From NCBI GenBank assembly GCA_003249035.1, contig QBMK01000013.1:46712-110711 (forward strand): a stretch of DNA of 64,000 nucleotides. The letters run 5' to 3'. Made by a program: the position numbers and the translations under genes. Under the pieces are notes generated by a model. It was given only the letters and a program-made list of their open reading frames with translations. It made no database searches and was not told the origin of the DNA. Positions 16,929 to 26,272 of the stretch are shown piece by piece (position 1 is the first letter of the stretch; each line of letters begins with the position of its first letter). Origin of the DNA: Pseudanabaena sp. (GTDB lineage Bacteria; Cyanobacteriota; Cyanobacteriia; Pseudanabaenales; Pseudanabaenaceae).

Positions 16929-17822
16929 ATGGTTTTTACATATCGTAAGTTTGCAGATCTCTTCTGGACATGGCGTGGTTATGAGATAGGTTATTGTGCT
17001 GAAGGATTAGAAGAAAATCTAGATAAGCCAGCCCTAGTCCTGATTCACGGCTTTGGGGCTTCAGTAGGGCATTGGCGCAAAAATATTCCAGTTTTAGCCA
17101 AAAAATATAGAGTCTATGCGATTGACTTAATTGGCTTTGGATCTTCAGCACAACCGAAGCCGAGCGACTTGCCTTATACCTTTGAGACTTGGGGACAACA
17201 GGTTGCGGATTTTGTTAAAGAGGTAGTAGGCGATCGCGCCATATTAGTCGGCAATTCGATCGGGGCAGTAGTAGCGATGCAGGCGGCTGTTTACGCGCCT
17301 GATTTGATCGCCAAAACCGTATTAATTAATTGTTCATTGCGATTATTACAGGAACAGAATCAATTGGATATGCCTTGGTTTAAGCGCATTGGCGTCAAGA
17401 CTGTGCAAAATATTTTGGGTAATCGAGCGATCGCTAAGTTGTTTTTCGATCAAGTACGTAATCGACGATCGGTGAGACAAATATTGTCGCAAGCCTATAT
17501 TGATCGCAGCGCTATTACTGATGAGCTAATTGACATATTAATTAAGCCTGCCCTAAACCCTAATGCTGTGGATGTATTTATGGCATTTGTGCGTTACTCA
17601 CAGGGTCCGAGGCCTGAAGATCTGTTGGCGATTTTGCCCTGCGACGCGATCGTATTGTGGGGCGAACGTGATCCTTGGGAGCCGATCGAGATGGGGCGAT
17701 CGTCGTTTACTAGATTTGCTTGCGTTAAGGAATTTATTGCGATCGCTAATGCTGGGCATTGTCCTCAAGATGAAGTGCCAGAAATAATAAATGATATTTT
17801 GCTAAAAATAGTGGCAGTATAA
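16929..17822 (+). CDS. Alpha/beta-fold hydrolase
   Basis: About 297 residues from ATG 16929; the frame is open from 16836 but that start is inside a 74-bp palindrome and adds a low-complexity hydrophilic stretch, so the later ATG is preferred. Motifs: oxyanion region VLIHGFGASVGHWRKNIPVL, nucleophile elbow GNSIG (Ser), acid in LWGERDPWEP and His in AGHCPQDE. Related cyanobacterial and plastid proteins act on chlorophyll or lipid derivatives or have no known substrate. Monocistronic by position. Confidence 0.85.
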   Translation: MVFTYRKFADLFWTWRGYEIGYCAEGLEENLDKPALVLIHGFGASVGHWRKNIPVLAKKYRVYAIDLIGFGSSAQPKPSDLPYTFETWGQQVADFVKEVVGDRAILVGNSIGAVVAMQAAVYAPDLIAKTVLINCSLRLLQEQNQLDMPWFKRIGVKTVQNILGNRAIAKLFFDQVRNRRSVRQILSQAYIDRSAITDELIDILIKPALNPNAVDVFMAFVRYSQGPRPEDLLAILPCDAIVLWGERDPWEPIEMGRSSFTRFACVKEFIAIANAGHCPQDEVPEIINDILLKIVAV

Positions 17823-17842
17823 ATTTGAGCCGTAAAAATAAT

Positions 17843-18652
17843 TTAGGCAAAATTTGTAACTATTTCTTTTGCTATTGGTAACAGTTCAGAATGACTGACA
17901 ACGAGAGTTGGAAAATTTCGCTGGCTGTAGTCTTTACCCATTTCTAATGGAAAAATACTTTGTGATGATTCTAGAGGAACCCAGACTGCACCCATAGCCT
18001 TAAGAATTACCCAAACAGCTGCAATGTCCCAAATCTTGGGAGTTGCCTCCACCGCGCCAATTGTTGAGCCGATCGCTACAGTTAAGATGTTATAGCTCGC
18101 TACACCCAACATCCTCAATTTAAAGGGGAACTTCGAGCGACCCATTTTTTCAAGACTGCGAGAACAGGCGCTAAAAAAGTAATTGCCTAGTGCATTAGGA
18201 TCGGGCGCAACTTCGGGCAAAGTAATCGGCGTGTTGTTAAAGAATGCTGCTGAGCCACTCTCGTCTGACCATCCGTAAATATTTTGGTGTAATGGTGGAA
18301 TTGATACATAACCAAAAACTGGTGTGCCATAATGCAACAGCCCTAAGGATATGCCCCAAATCGGAATTCCCCTTGCAAAATTAGTTGTGCCATCAAGGGG
18401 ATCAACTACCCATGACCATTCTTGAACGCTCAAAGTCTGATTTGATTCCTCAGTCAACACCCCATATTTAGGAAATTCTTTCTCTAATGCTGCTTTGATG
18501 TAAGCATCTGCCCAGCGATCGCTTTTAGTGACAAGGCTGCCATCTTCCTTTGCGATCGCTATTCGCGCTTGTTCAAAGTCAGTAAGTAGGCGATCGCCTA
18601 CTTGTTTTGTTAGCTCTTGGATAAAGGGAAGAATTGCTGACAAATTATTCAT
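17843..18652 (-). CDS. Inositol monophosphatase family protein
   Basis: 269 residues. Metal-binding motifs of the FIG superfamily are present: GVLTEES (Glu), WVVDPLDGTTNF (DPxDGT), and WDIAAVWVILKAMGA near the C-terminus. Such enzymes hydrolyse inositol phosphate, histidinol phosphate or PAP/FBP; substrate is not set by these motifs. It converges with the hydrolase upstream and is divergent from the ABC-2 permease. Confidence 0.9.
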   Translation of the reverse strand: MNNLSAILPFIQELTKQVGDRLLTDFEQARIAIAKEDGSLVTKSDRWADAYIKAALEKEFPKYGVLTEESNQTLSVQEWSWVVDPLDGTTNFARGIPIWGISLGLLHYGTPVFGYVSIPPLHQNIYGWSDESGSAAFFNNTPITLPEVAPDPNALGNYFFSACSRSLEKMGRSKFPFKLRMLGVASYNILTVAIGSTIGAVEATPKIWDIAAVWVILKAMGAVWVPLESSQSIFPLEMGKDYSQRNFPTLVVSHSELLPIAKEIVTNFA

Positions 18653-18751
18653 AGCTAGTTAGCATACAGCACAATATGAGGGGATGAAGCGCTCTTCTAA
18701 TTGTGCGGTAAGATGCATTCATGTTAGGACTATTGAGGATTTTGTTGACCA

Positions 18752-19549
18752 ATGAACTTAAGTCTGAACCTGAGTCTAAGTTTAGGTCGCGTTTGGGCGA
18801 TCGCCACCAATGTATTTCGCGAAACCGTACGCGAACAGGTGCTTTATCTATCTTTGCTATATACCGTGATTTTGGTGTCAGCGATGTTGTTGCTGCCAGA
18901 GTTTTCCTATGACTCATCGGCAAAAATGATCGTAGATGTCGGTATCGCAGCGATCGAGGTGGTGAGTCTGCTTGTGGCGGTGTTGGTTGGTACGAATTTA
19001 ATCAATAAAGAGATCGACAAGCGTACAATTTTTATCTTGATTGCCAAGCCCATGCACCGTACTGAATTCGTATTGGGTAAGCATCTGGGCTTAACTGCCG
19101 TGGTCGGTGCACTAGTGTCGATTATGACCGCGATTTTTATCATTTTGATGGCAATTAAGCGAATTTCGATTCCGATTCCTGCGATTCTTACGGCTAACTT
19201 TTTTATCTTTTGGCAAATCATGCTACTAGGGGCGATCGCGATTTTCTTTGGTTCTTTTTCAGGTTCGCTAATAGCCTCTTTGCTGACTCTTGCCGCCTAT
19301 TTAATTGGTAACTTTAGCCGCGATTTATTGCTATTGGGTGAGATTTCAAAAAATCCAAGTTTGCAAGTAGTAACGCGCACTTTATACATGATTTTGCCCG
19401 ATTTGTCGCGTGCTAATCTTAAAAATGAAGCGGTTTATAATATTTTGCCAAGTTTGCCAGATATGTTTAGCAATGGCATTTATATTTTGAGCTATGCCTT
19501 GTTGACCTTGGCGATCGCCATCCTCATATTCGCCCGTCGCCAGTTCTAG
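18752..19549 (+). CDS. ABC-2 type transporter permease subunit
   Basis: 265 residues, about six membrane segments. N-terminal cytoplasmic stretch WAIATNVFRETVREQVLYL and the NLINKEIDKRTIFILIAKPMHRTEFVLGK block are characteristic of ABC-2 permeases (YwjA/NosY-like). The C-terminal half includes a hydrophilic periplasmic or cytosolic loop at LYMILPDLSRANLKNEAV. The cognate ATPase is not adjacent. Monocistronic, with a terminator downstream. Confidence 0.82.
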   Translation: MNLSLNLSLSLGRVWAIATNVFRETVREQVLYLSLLYTVILVSAMLLLPEFSYDSSAKMIVDVGIAAIEVVSLLVAVLVGTNLINKEIDKRTIFILIAKPMHRTEFVLGKHLGLTAVVGALVSIMTAIFIILMAIKRISIPIPAILTANFFIFWQIMLLGAIAIFFGSFSGSLIASLLTLAAYLIGNFSRDLLLLGEISKNPSLQVVTRTLYMILPDLSRANLKNEAVYNILPSLPDMFSNGIYILSYALLTLAIAILIFARRQF

Positions 19550-19580
19550 CAAAAGTAACACGAAGCTTTCCTTGAATTTC

Positions 19581-19613
19581 AAGATATAGGGTCGCTTTGC
19601 GACCCTATATCTT
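19581..19613 (+). terminator. Terminator after the ABC-2 permease
   Basis: Perfect 15-bp arms (19581-19595, 19599-19613) around ttt, with the recurrent centre GTCGCTTTGCGAC. Confidence 0.88.
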
Positions 19614-19646
19614 TTGGATAAAATAAGTATATTTGGTGAATTACCT

Positions 19647-20774
19647 ATGCGCTACCGTCGTTTTGGCAAAACTGAGATGCTCCTGTCAGTCTTTTCACTA
19701 GGAGCGATGCGCTATATGGAATCGGCGGAGAATGCTCACAAAACGATCTTAAGGGCATTAGAAGTTGGCATCAATCATATCGAAACTGCTCAAGGCTATG
19801 GCAAGAGCGAAGAATTTATCGGTAAGGCGATGCGCAATGGATTGAGTAAACAACGCGATCGCTTTTATCTGACTACTAAAATTTCGCCCACCAAAGATGC
19901 CGACTCGATGCGTCGCCAGATCGAGCAGTCACTCAAAAAGCTGAACGTTGACTATATTGACAATTTTGATATTCATGGCATTAACTTACGCGAACACCTC
20001 GACCTCGTTAAAGATCCCCACGGCTGTATGAAAGCAGTTAGAGAAGCGGTGGATCAAAAGATGATTGGTCATGTCGGATTCTCAACCCACGGCTCCCTTG
20101 AAGTAATTATCGATACCCTCAACACCGATTTATTTGAATCAATCAACTTACATTATTATTTTTTCAATCAGCGTAACGCCGCCGCCGTGCAATTAGCCCA
20201 TGAGAAAGATATGGGTGTATTCATCATCTCGCCATCGGATAAAGGCGGAATGCTGTATAGCCCTTCGGAAGAATTAGCAGGTATAAGTTATCCATTTACG
20301 GCTCTTTATATGTGCGATCGCTTTCTGCTTAGCGATCCCCGTGTGCATACTCTCAGCCTCGGCGCAGCTAATCCTGCTGAAATTGACTCGCACCAAGATG
20401 CATGGGACAACGATGAGCCAATGTCCGAGTTAGAGCAAGCAGTTCTTGATTGCATTAATCGCCGCTATACAGTTTTAGAAGGCGATCGCTGTTCCCAGTG
20501 TTATGAATGTTTACCTTGCCCTGAAGATATCAATATCCCTGAAGTGTTACGACTAAGAAATTTAGCAGTCAGCTTTGACATGGTGGAATTTGGGAAATAT
20601 CGTTACAAAATGTTTGAAAATGCTGGGCATTGGTTCCCAGGGCGTAAAGCAATTCGTTGTACTGACTGTGGCGATTGTTTGCCACGTTGTCCAGAAAATT
20701 TAGATATTCCAAAGCTTTTGCGTGATACCCATGATCGCTTGCAAGGTGCAGAAGGCAAGCGCCTATGGGAATAA
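19647..20774 (+). CDS. Aldo/keto reductase with C-terminal ferredoxin-like 4Fe-4S domain
   Basis: 375 residues from ATG 19647 (MRYRRFGKTEMLLS). An 11-codon longer frame would begin with TTG right behind the terminator and is not preferred. Residues 1-265 are an AKR TIM barrel (HIETAQGYGKSEEFIGKAM, DYIDNFDIHGIN). The last 90 residues carry two cysteine clusters, CSQCYECLPCP and CTDCGDCLPRCP, so two Fe-S clusters may feed electrons to the barrel. This fusion is common in bacteria and archaea; substrate unknown. Confidence 0.9.
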   Translation: MRYRRFGKTEMLLSVFSLGAMRYMESAENAHKTILRALEVGINHIETAQGYGKSEEFIGKAMRNGLSKQRDRFYLTTKISPTKDADSMRRQIEQSLKKLNVDYIDNFDIHGINLREHLDLVKDPHGCMKAVREAVDQKMIGHVGFSTHGSLEVIIDTLNTDLFESINLHYYFFNQRNAAAVQLAHEKDMGVFIISPSDKGGMLYSPSEELAGISYPFTALYMCDRFLLSDPRVHTLSLGAANPAEIDSHQDAWDNDEPMSELEQAVLDCINRRYTVLEGDRCSQCYECLPCPEDINIPEVLRLRNLAVSFDMVEFGKYRYKMFENAGHWFPGRKAIRCTDCGDCLPRCPENLDIPKLLRDTHDRLQGAEGKRLWE

Positions 20775-20810
20775 CAGAAAGTTGGCGCTTTGCACCAACT
20801 TTCTGTTATT
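20770..20810 (+). terminator. Terminator after the aldo/keto reductase
   Basis: Perfect 16-bp arms (20770-20785, 20795-20810), loop contains CGCTTTGCA. The left arm includes the stop codon. Confidence 0.88.
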
Positions 20811-20861
20811 AGTTTTTTGGTACGATGGGATACATTACGCAATAAAACCTAAAATAAATCT

Positions 20862-21353
20862 ATGGCTTCCAGTTATTCATTCGATGTGGTTAGCGATTTT
20901 GATCATCAAGAACTTGTCAATACGATCGATCAAACTCGCCGTGAAATTGTCAGTCGCTATGACTTAAAAAGTACTAAAACAGAAGTTGAACTTGAAAAAG
21001 AATCGATAACAATTAACACTAATAGTGAAATGACGCTCACTGCCGTGGTTGATGTGATGCAATCTAAAGCAATCAAGCGCGGTTTATCTCTAAAAATCTT
21101 TGACTACGGCGAAATTGAGTCGGCTAGCGGTAATCGTGTCGTGCAAATTATTAAGCTAAAAAAAGGCATTGAACAGGATCAAGCAAAAAAACTTTCTAAA
21201 ATTATTCGAGATGCTTTCCCAAAAGCTCAAGCTTCTATCCAAGGCGACGCTTTACGGGTTACTTCCAAGTCAAAAGATGAACTTCAAGAAATCATTCAAC
21301 TTGTAAAAGCTGAAGACTTTCCCCTCGCACTTCAATTCACAAACTATCGTTAA
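20862..21353 (+). CDS. yajQ: YajQ-family nucleotide-binding protein
   Basis: 163 residues, full length. N-terminal [26 protein letters not shown], central [23 protein letters not shown] and C-terminal [25 protein letters not shown] match YajQ. Family members bind cyclic di-GMP or nucleic acid and tRNA in different bacteria. Role in cyanobacteria is not clear. Confidence 0.95.
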   Translation: MASSYSFDVVSDFDHQELVNTIDQTRREIVSRYDLKSTKTEVELEKESITINTNSEMTLTAVVDVMQSKAIKRGLSLKIFDYGEIESASGNRVVQIIKLKKGIEQDQAKKLSKIIRDAFPKAQASIQGDALRVTSKSKDELQEIIQLVKAEDFPLALQFTNYR

Positions 21354-21666
21354 ACTAAAAGGCCAGTTTGTGCCCTTTTTATTTGATCGTGATGGAAAAT
21401 GGAAAATAATTCAGAACTGGGGGATGGACTCAATTGGGCAATGAGTAAACGCAAAATCAAGTCGGATTGCTTGACTTATCAAAATTCTGAACCAATAAGC
21501 TCTAATGGACGAACGAAAAATAATGTGCGATTAAATTAATTCAACCTAGGATTTCCGGATATACTTTTTTGTTGCATTGTTAAACATCTCATCCCTAATT
21601 TAGTCTAAATTCTTAAACCATCAACTATTTTCTAGATCTCATCTCTATAAATTAATTTCTAAGTCA
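21354..21666. other. 313-bp intergenic region after yajQ
   Basis: Starts with a weak terminator (AAAAGG paired with CCCTTTTT at about 21357-21380). A 46-codon plus-strand frame at 21399-21539 has no recognisable features. The rest is AT-rich promoter DNA for the glycosyltransferase; no other structure seen. Confidence 0.4.
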
Positions 21667-22926
21667 ATGCCCTATTCTCTCGTTCCTGTTCCATCGGGAT
21701 CATTTCAAATTAATGAACTTCTCTTTTCTGATGATTTAGCTGAGTCGGATTTTGAGCAAGTTTCTCAAGGACGGGAGAAATCAGTTGAATTTTCTTTAAT
21801 TGTACCTACTTACAATGAGAGCAATAACTTAGCTAAGTTGGTGGAAATTTTGACTCAATTATTAAATAATCATTTTCAAGAAAATTATGAGTTAATAATT
21901 GTTGATGATGATAGTCCGGATTTGACATGGCAAATTGGACTGGATTTGATGCCAATCTATCCTCAATTAAGAGTAATGCGTCGTCAAGGAGAAAAGGGGC
22001 TTTCAACGGCGGTGATTCGCGGTTGGCAGGCTTCTCAAGGAGAGATCTTAGGGGTGATTGATGGAGATTTACAGCATCCACCAGAAACTCTGATTAAGAT
22101 GCTCGATCAAATGGAGAAAGGAGCGGACTTAGTGGTGGCTAGCCGCCATGTGGAAGGTGGGGGTGTCAGTGACTGGGGCTTTGTCAGACGTTTGCTATCA
22201 AGGGGAGCACAGATGCTGGGGCTGTTCATCTTACCAAATGTAATTGGACGTGTTTCCGATCCGATGAGTGGTTATTTTATGGTCAGGCGCAGTGCGATCG
22301 CGAACTATCCGATGAATCCTCTAGGTTACAAAATCCTGATTGAAGTGCTTGGGCGAGGCAATATTGTTAACGTATCTGAGGTTGGATATATATTTCAAGA
22401 ACGGCAAGAGGGAGAGAGTAAAGTTACTTGGCGGCAATATGTGGATTATATATTGCATCTATTTCGCTTGCGATCGCGTGGCAGAATCACCAAATTACGA
22501 GAAAAAATTCGAGTTCCTGTCAAACGATTTCTAAAATTTGGACTCGTTGGGCTCAGTGGTGTATTTGTGGATATGACAATCTTCTATTTACTTAGTGATG
22601 CCTCTACTTTGGGATGGGGACTAACACGCAGTAAGATGATTGCGGCTGAAGTGGCAGTTCTCAATAATTTTCTTTGGAACGATCTCTGGACATTTCGCGA
22701 TCTGTCGCAACAACAGGTTGGATGGACAAAGCTAATTAAGAGATTTGTGAAGTTCAATCTTATTTGTTTAGTAGGGATTGGATTGAACTTGGTTATTCTT
22801 AATTTTCTTTATAACTATATGCATATTAATAAATATCTAGCTAATTTGATTGCGATCGCGATCGTCACAATTTGGAACTTCTGGTTTAACATCAAACTCA
22901 GCTGGCGAGTCACCCAAACCAAATAA
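21667..22926 (+). CDS. Glycosyltransferase family 2 fused to a GtrA-like membrane domain
   Basis: 419 residues. Residues 40-270 are a DPM1-like GT2 domain: SLIVPTYNESNNL, IIVDDDSPD, GVIDGDLQHPPE, a DPMSGYFMVRR segment and FQERQEGESK. Residues 285-415 contain four hydrophobic segments with FLKFGLVGLSGVFVDMTIFYLL and NFLWNDLWTFRDLS, the GtrA/DPMS-2 signature. It probably transfers a sugar from a nucleotide donor to polyprenyl phosphate and helps flip it. Such fusions are frequent in cyanobacteria and archaea. Confidence 0.92.
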   Translation: MPYSLVPVPSGSFQINELLFSDDLAESDFEQVSQGREKSVEFSLIVPTYNESNNLAKLVEILTQLLNNHFQENYELIIVDDDSPDLTWQIGLDLMPIYPQLRVMRRQGEKGLSTAVIRGWQASQGEILGVIDGDLQHPPETLIKMLDQMEKGADLVVASRHVEGGGVSDWGFVRRLLSRGAQMLGLFILPNVIGRVSDPMSGYFMVRRSAIANYPMNPLGYKILIEVLGRGNIVNVSEVGYIFQERQEGESKVTWRQYVDYILHLFRLRSRGRITKLREKIRVPVKRFLKFGLVGLSGVFVDMTIFYLLSDASTLGWGLTRSKMIAAEVAVLNNFLWNDLWTFRDLSQQQVGWTKLIKRFVKFNLICLVGIGLNLVILNFLYNYMHINKYLANLIAIAIVTIWNFWFNIKLSWRVTQTK

Positions 22927-22962
22927 TATAGAAGTGCTGCTAAGCTGCACCTCTATATTATT
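22922..22962 (+). terminator. Terminator after the GT2-GtrA gene
   Basis: 16-bp arms (22922-22937, 22947-22962) with one mismatch; the left arm covers the stop codon. Confidence 0.75.
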
Positions 22963-22976
22963 CGACTTTAATATTT

Positions 22977-23516
22977 ATGATTACATTGCCAACTTGGGTA
23001 ACTTTATCGAGATTGATCGCTGTTCCGCTCATTTTTGGGCTATTTCTTTGGCAAGATAGCGAACTTACTCGTCTGATTTCGTTAGGGGTATTTATTCTAG
23101 CTGCAATTACCGATTGGCTTGATGGTTATTTAGCAAGAAAACTTAATCAAATAACTGAACTGGGGAAATTCCTCGATCCTCTCGTCGATAAAGTCCTCAC
23201 AATCGCCTTGTTTTTATTGTTCATCGAACTTGGTCAGGTCCCAGCATGGGCAGTATTTCTAATTATTACAAGAGAGTTATTAATCACCGCTTGGCGCGGT
23301 GCGCCGAGTGCGTCTAGTCAAGAAGCTTCTGGTGACGACAGTAAATCTCAAATTATCGGCGCAAATTTTTGGGGGAAAGCAAAAACTGTGATGCAAATTG
23401 TGGCGATCGCCGCTTTATTGGTCAAAATTCCCTATGCGATCGCCTTTTTCTGGATTGCAGTCGCACTCACGTTGATTTCCGGCATTCTCTATGTTGTGCC
23501 ATTGTCAAAGAGCTAG
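22977..23516 (+). CDS. pgsA: CDP-diacylglycerol-glycerol-3-phosphate 3-phosphatidyltransferase
   Basis: 179 residues, several membrane helices. The CDP-alcohol phosphatidyltransferase motif is intact: DGYLARKLNQITELGKFLDPLVDK (D-G-x2-A-R-x8-G-x3-D-x3-D). Starts ITLPTWVTLSRLIAVPLIFGLF as in PgsA. It makes phosphatidylglycerol phosphate, precursor of PG, an essential thylakoid lipid. A charged insert SASSQEASGDDSKSQ near 121-135 is longer than in E. coli PgsA. Confidence 0.93.
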   Translation: MITLPTWVTLSRLIAVPLIFGLFLWQDSELTRLISLGVFILAAITDWLDGYLARKLNQITELGKFLDPLVDKVLTIALFLLFIELGQVPAWAVFLIITRELLITAWRGAPSASSQEASGDDSKSQIIGANFWGKAKTVMQIVAIAALLVKIPYAIAFFWIAVALTLISGILYVVPLSKS

Positions 23517-23526
23517 TTATAATTCG

Positions 23527-23559
23527 ATGCGCCCTGTTGCCAATGGCAATTGGGCGCAT
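23527..23559 (+). terminator. Hairpin after pgsA
   Basis: ATGCGCCC and TTGCCA pair with TGGCAA and GGGCGCAT across 23527-23559, with a two-base mismatch. No strong T tract. Confidence 0.55.
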
Positions 23560-23600
23560 TGGATTATAATTAAATCAGTTGTGGTTGGAGTAAGGTTCTC

Positions 23601-25550
23601 ATGGCGACATCACAAACAATAGGAAGAGTGTTTGGCAATTTGTTGGGTGGACGCTTTCGAGTTGTGCAGACGATCGCTGATGAGACCTATGGACAGACCT
23701 ATTTGGTTGAAGATACTGTCGCTGCGGAAATGCCACGTTGGATTGCGAAAAGTTTTTGTCTGATTAATAAAACCAATCTGCAACTTGACTGGGCGCGATC
23801 GCTATTTCAGAATCAAGTTCCCAAATTACAGCAACTTAGCGATCGCAGCAACGACTTCCCAAAGATAACAACCTACTTTGAACAAGAGGAAGAATTCTAT
23901 ATCGTAGAAGAAGCGATTGAAGGAACTCGTCTTAGTGATGAAATCGTCTCAGGTAGACTCTTTAACGAGTCAGAGTTAATTCGATTTTTGCAGCAATTGT
24001 TGACTAGTTTGCATATTGCCCATAGCTCCAATATTGTGCATGGAGATATCTGTCCTAGAAATTTAATTCGCCGTAAATATAACCAGAAAGGCGATCAAAA
24101 CGATAATCAGGGCAATAGCAATCAACAGTTTGTCCTCACTAATTTTGCAGTTCTAAAAGGCATCTATGCAACTGCGGCTCAAAATGGAGTTGTCCTCGGT
24201 ACGCCTAGCTACATGCCTTTTGAGCAAGCTCTTGGACATTTTACTCCTAGTTGTGATATCTATTCTCTTGGGTTAACTGCGATTCAATTCCTAACAGGCT
24301 TGCATCCTAGTCAGCTAGTCCGTCGCGAAGACCTGAATTTACTAAACTGGCAGATGGGGACGGCAATTCGTCCTGAACTGGCGCTCATTCTCAATCGCAT
24401 GGTCAAGCATTATCCTGAAGATCGCTATCAGACAGCTCAAGAAGTGCTCTACGATCTCGACAACTTGCCTATGCGAGATGCTGACAGTTTTCAAATGCCG
24501 ACTTTTGCTTTCAGTCAAAATACTAATCGTTGGGGGATTGCGCTAGTTTGCATAGCAGGAATTGGTTGGGGAGCGATTAATTTCTCTCAATATTTGCCCA
24601 AGCTTGCTCTTTCACCCAAACCTATTCCTACAGTTCCTAAGCCTACTCCAACCATTATCTCAAATTATCAACTACGGCTGAGCCTGACTGGACATACTGG
24701 GTGGGTTCGAGCTGTTGCTTTCTTTCCTAACGGATTTAGTTTTGCTAGTGGTGGTTACGATCGCACTTTAAAACTATGGAATATCGAAGATAATCAATCT
24801 TTTGGGTCTTTATCTAATCACCTTGGCTCTGTTTCTGGTATCAATGCGATCGCGGTACATCCCAATGGTAATACCTTCGCCACTGCCTGCATCGACAAAT
24901 CGATTAAGTTATGGAACTTCCGCAGTGGTAAACCAATTCGCAATATCGAAGGACATCAAGGGCAGGTCTACAGTGCTGCCTATAGCCCTGATGGTAATAC
25001 ATTAGCCAGCGCTAGTGCTGATAAAACGGTCAAGCTTTGGAATTGGCGTAAAGGAGAGCTACTAAAAACTTTTGAAGGACATGAGGATAAAGTTACCTCT
25101 GTCGCTTTTCATCCAGATGGCAAAAGAATTGCTAGCGCCAGTTTCGATAAAACCATTAGGATCTGGGATGTAAAAACAGGAAAGGAAGTTCTCAACATTT
25201 TGGGGAATGCACCAGTAAATGCGATCGCCTTTAGTCCTGACGGTAAATTGTTTGTCAGTGGTAGTCAAGACCAAACTGTAAAAATCTGGGATGTTAGTAC
25301 TAGCAAAGTTTTGCGTACTCTCTCAGGGCATACAGGCGGGGTATTAGCGGTTGCATTTAATCGAGATGGAAGTGCGATCGCCTCTGGTGGAGTTGATAAA
25401 ACAATTCGGATTTGGGATGTGAAAACGGGTAAACAAATGCAAGTTCTCAATAAACACGAAGCTCCTGTTCTATCCCTTAGTTTCAATCCTAAAGATTCAA
25501 CCCTAGTCAGTGGTAGTGCTGATCGCTCTGTCAAGGTCTGGCAGCAATGA
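23601..25550 (+). CDS. Kinase-like domain protein with seven WD40 repeats (probable pseudokinase)
   Basis: 649 residues. Residues 18-300 have a Hanks-type kinase layout: Gly-loop DETYGQTY, a Lys in WIAKSF, catalytic-loop IVHGDICPRNLI, then APE-like TPSYMPFEQA and CDIYSLGLTAIQFLTG. The DFG position reads NFA, so the Mg-binding Asp is lost, and HRD is HGD. A membrane helix lies near 312-330, and the rest (about 352-649) is WD40 repeats ending in KLWN, RIWD, KIWD or KVWQ, forming a beta-propeller. Start is backed by TAAGG 6 bases upstream. Likely a membrane scaffold or sensor. Confidence 0.9.
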   Translation: MATSQTIGRVFGNLLGGRFRVVQTIADETYGQTYLVEDTVAAEMPRWIAKSFCLINKTNLQLDWARSLFQNQVPKLQQLSDRSNDFPKITTYFEQEEEFYIVEEAIEGTRLSDEIVSGRLFNESELIRFLQQLLTSLHIAHSSNIVHGDICPRNLIRRKYNQKGDQNDNQGNSNQQFVLTNFAVLKGIYATAAQNGVVLGTPSYMPFEQALGHFTPSCDIYSLGLTAIQFLTGLHPSQLVRREDLNLLNWQMGTAIRPELALILNRMVKHYPEDRYQTAQEVLYDLDNLPMRDADSFQMPTFAFSQNTNRWGIALVCIAGIGWGAINFSQYLPKLALSPKPIPTVPKPTPTIISNYQLRLSLTGHTGWVRAVAFFPNGFSFASGGYDRTLKLWNIEDNQSFGSLSNHLGSVSGINAIAVHPNGNTFATACIDKSIKLWNFRSGKPIRNIEGHQGQVYSAAYSPDGNTLASASADKTVKLWNWRKGELLKTFEGHEDKVTSVAFHPDGKRIASASFDKTIRIWDVKTGKEVLNILGNAPVNAIAFSPDGKLFVSGSQDQTVKIWDVSTSKVLRTLSGHTGGVLAVAFNRDGSAIASGGVDKTIRIWDVKTGKQMQVLNKHEAPVLSLSFNPKDSTLVSGSADRSVKVWQQ

Positions 25551-25642
25551 TATGTATCTTATTTTTCGCGCGATTTGCCAAAAGCAACTTGGTGATATTT
25601 GAGAGACCAGTCTTCTTGTAGTCTTTTATCTATTGATGGTGT

Positions 25643-26182
25643 CTATAAAAGTCCAGTTGGGAGACCATCTATACTTTGCAGATTGTTTTTTTGCCAATAT
25701 TCATAGACACCCTCTTCACCTTTCTTCTCTGCCCATTCTTTTAGTACTTGCCGATCGCCTGAAAATTCATAAAAGGGAACCGCAAAACCACAGGATGTTT
25801 GTACAGATTCTATTTTGACGCGCACGATTTGGCGAGTACCCGCGATCGCAGGAAATAGCGATAGATATTCTTGCCATGCCAAATCTCTGGGACGGATTGG
25901 TTCGCCTTGACCATAGAGACGCAAGATTAAGGGCTTCTCCGTGAAGCTACATAACATGACTGTGACTCTGCCATTTTCCAGCAAATGAGCAGCAGTTTCG
26001 TTGCCACTCCCTGTGAGATCGAGATAAACGACTTCGGATTCGTTGACTACTCGCAAAGCATCCATTCCTTTGGGTGAAAGGTTTACACGCCCATGATTAG
26101 GAGCGCTTGCCACAAAGAAAATATGTTGCGCTTCGATGAATGTCTGTAATTCGGTTGTAATGCGATCGTAAAATTTTGCCAT
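25643..26182 (-). CDS. Pyridoxamine 5'-phosphate oxidase family flavoprotein
   Basis: 179 residues. Split-barrel FMN-binding family pattern: FFVASAPNHGRVNLSPKGMDALRVV, VYLDLTGSGNETAAHLLENGRVTVMLCSF, then RLYGQGE. Related cyanobacterial proteins are annotated PPOX-family or general stress proteins and often reduce or bind haem or F420/FMN substrates; function is not fixed. It converges with the WD40 gene and has its own promoter region. Confidence 0.85.
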   Translation of the reverse strand: MAKFYDRITTELQTFIEAQHIFFVASAPNHGRVNLSPKGMDALRVVNESEVVYLDLTGSGNETAAHLLENGRVTVMLCSFTEKPLILRLYGQGEPIRPRDLAWQEYLSLFPAIAGTRQIVRVKIESVQTSCGFAVPFYEFSGDRQVLKEWAEKKGEEGVYEYWQKNNLQSIDGLPTGLL

Positions 26183-26227
26183 CCGTTTAACTGTCCAATC
26201 TTCTTGACGTAATATTTCTAACTAGAT

Positions 26228-26272
26228 AAACCCATAAGGTTGCGCCCCAGCGGGGCGCAACCTTATGGGTTT
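26228..26272. terminator. 21-bp-arm palindrome after the SGNH hydrolase gene
   Basis: Perfect arms 26228-26248 and 26252-26272, GC-rich core, T run on the minus-strand exit. The end of the SGNH gene, with stop codon, lies in the right arm. Confidence 0.85.

Noticed and set aside
21399..21539. 46-codon plus-strand ORF after yajQ
   Set aside because: No ribosome site, domain or hydrophobic pattern; composition like random AT-rich DNA.
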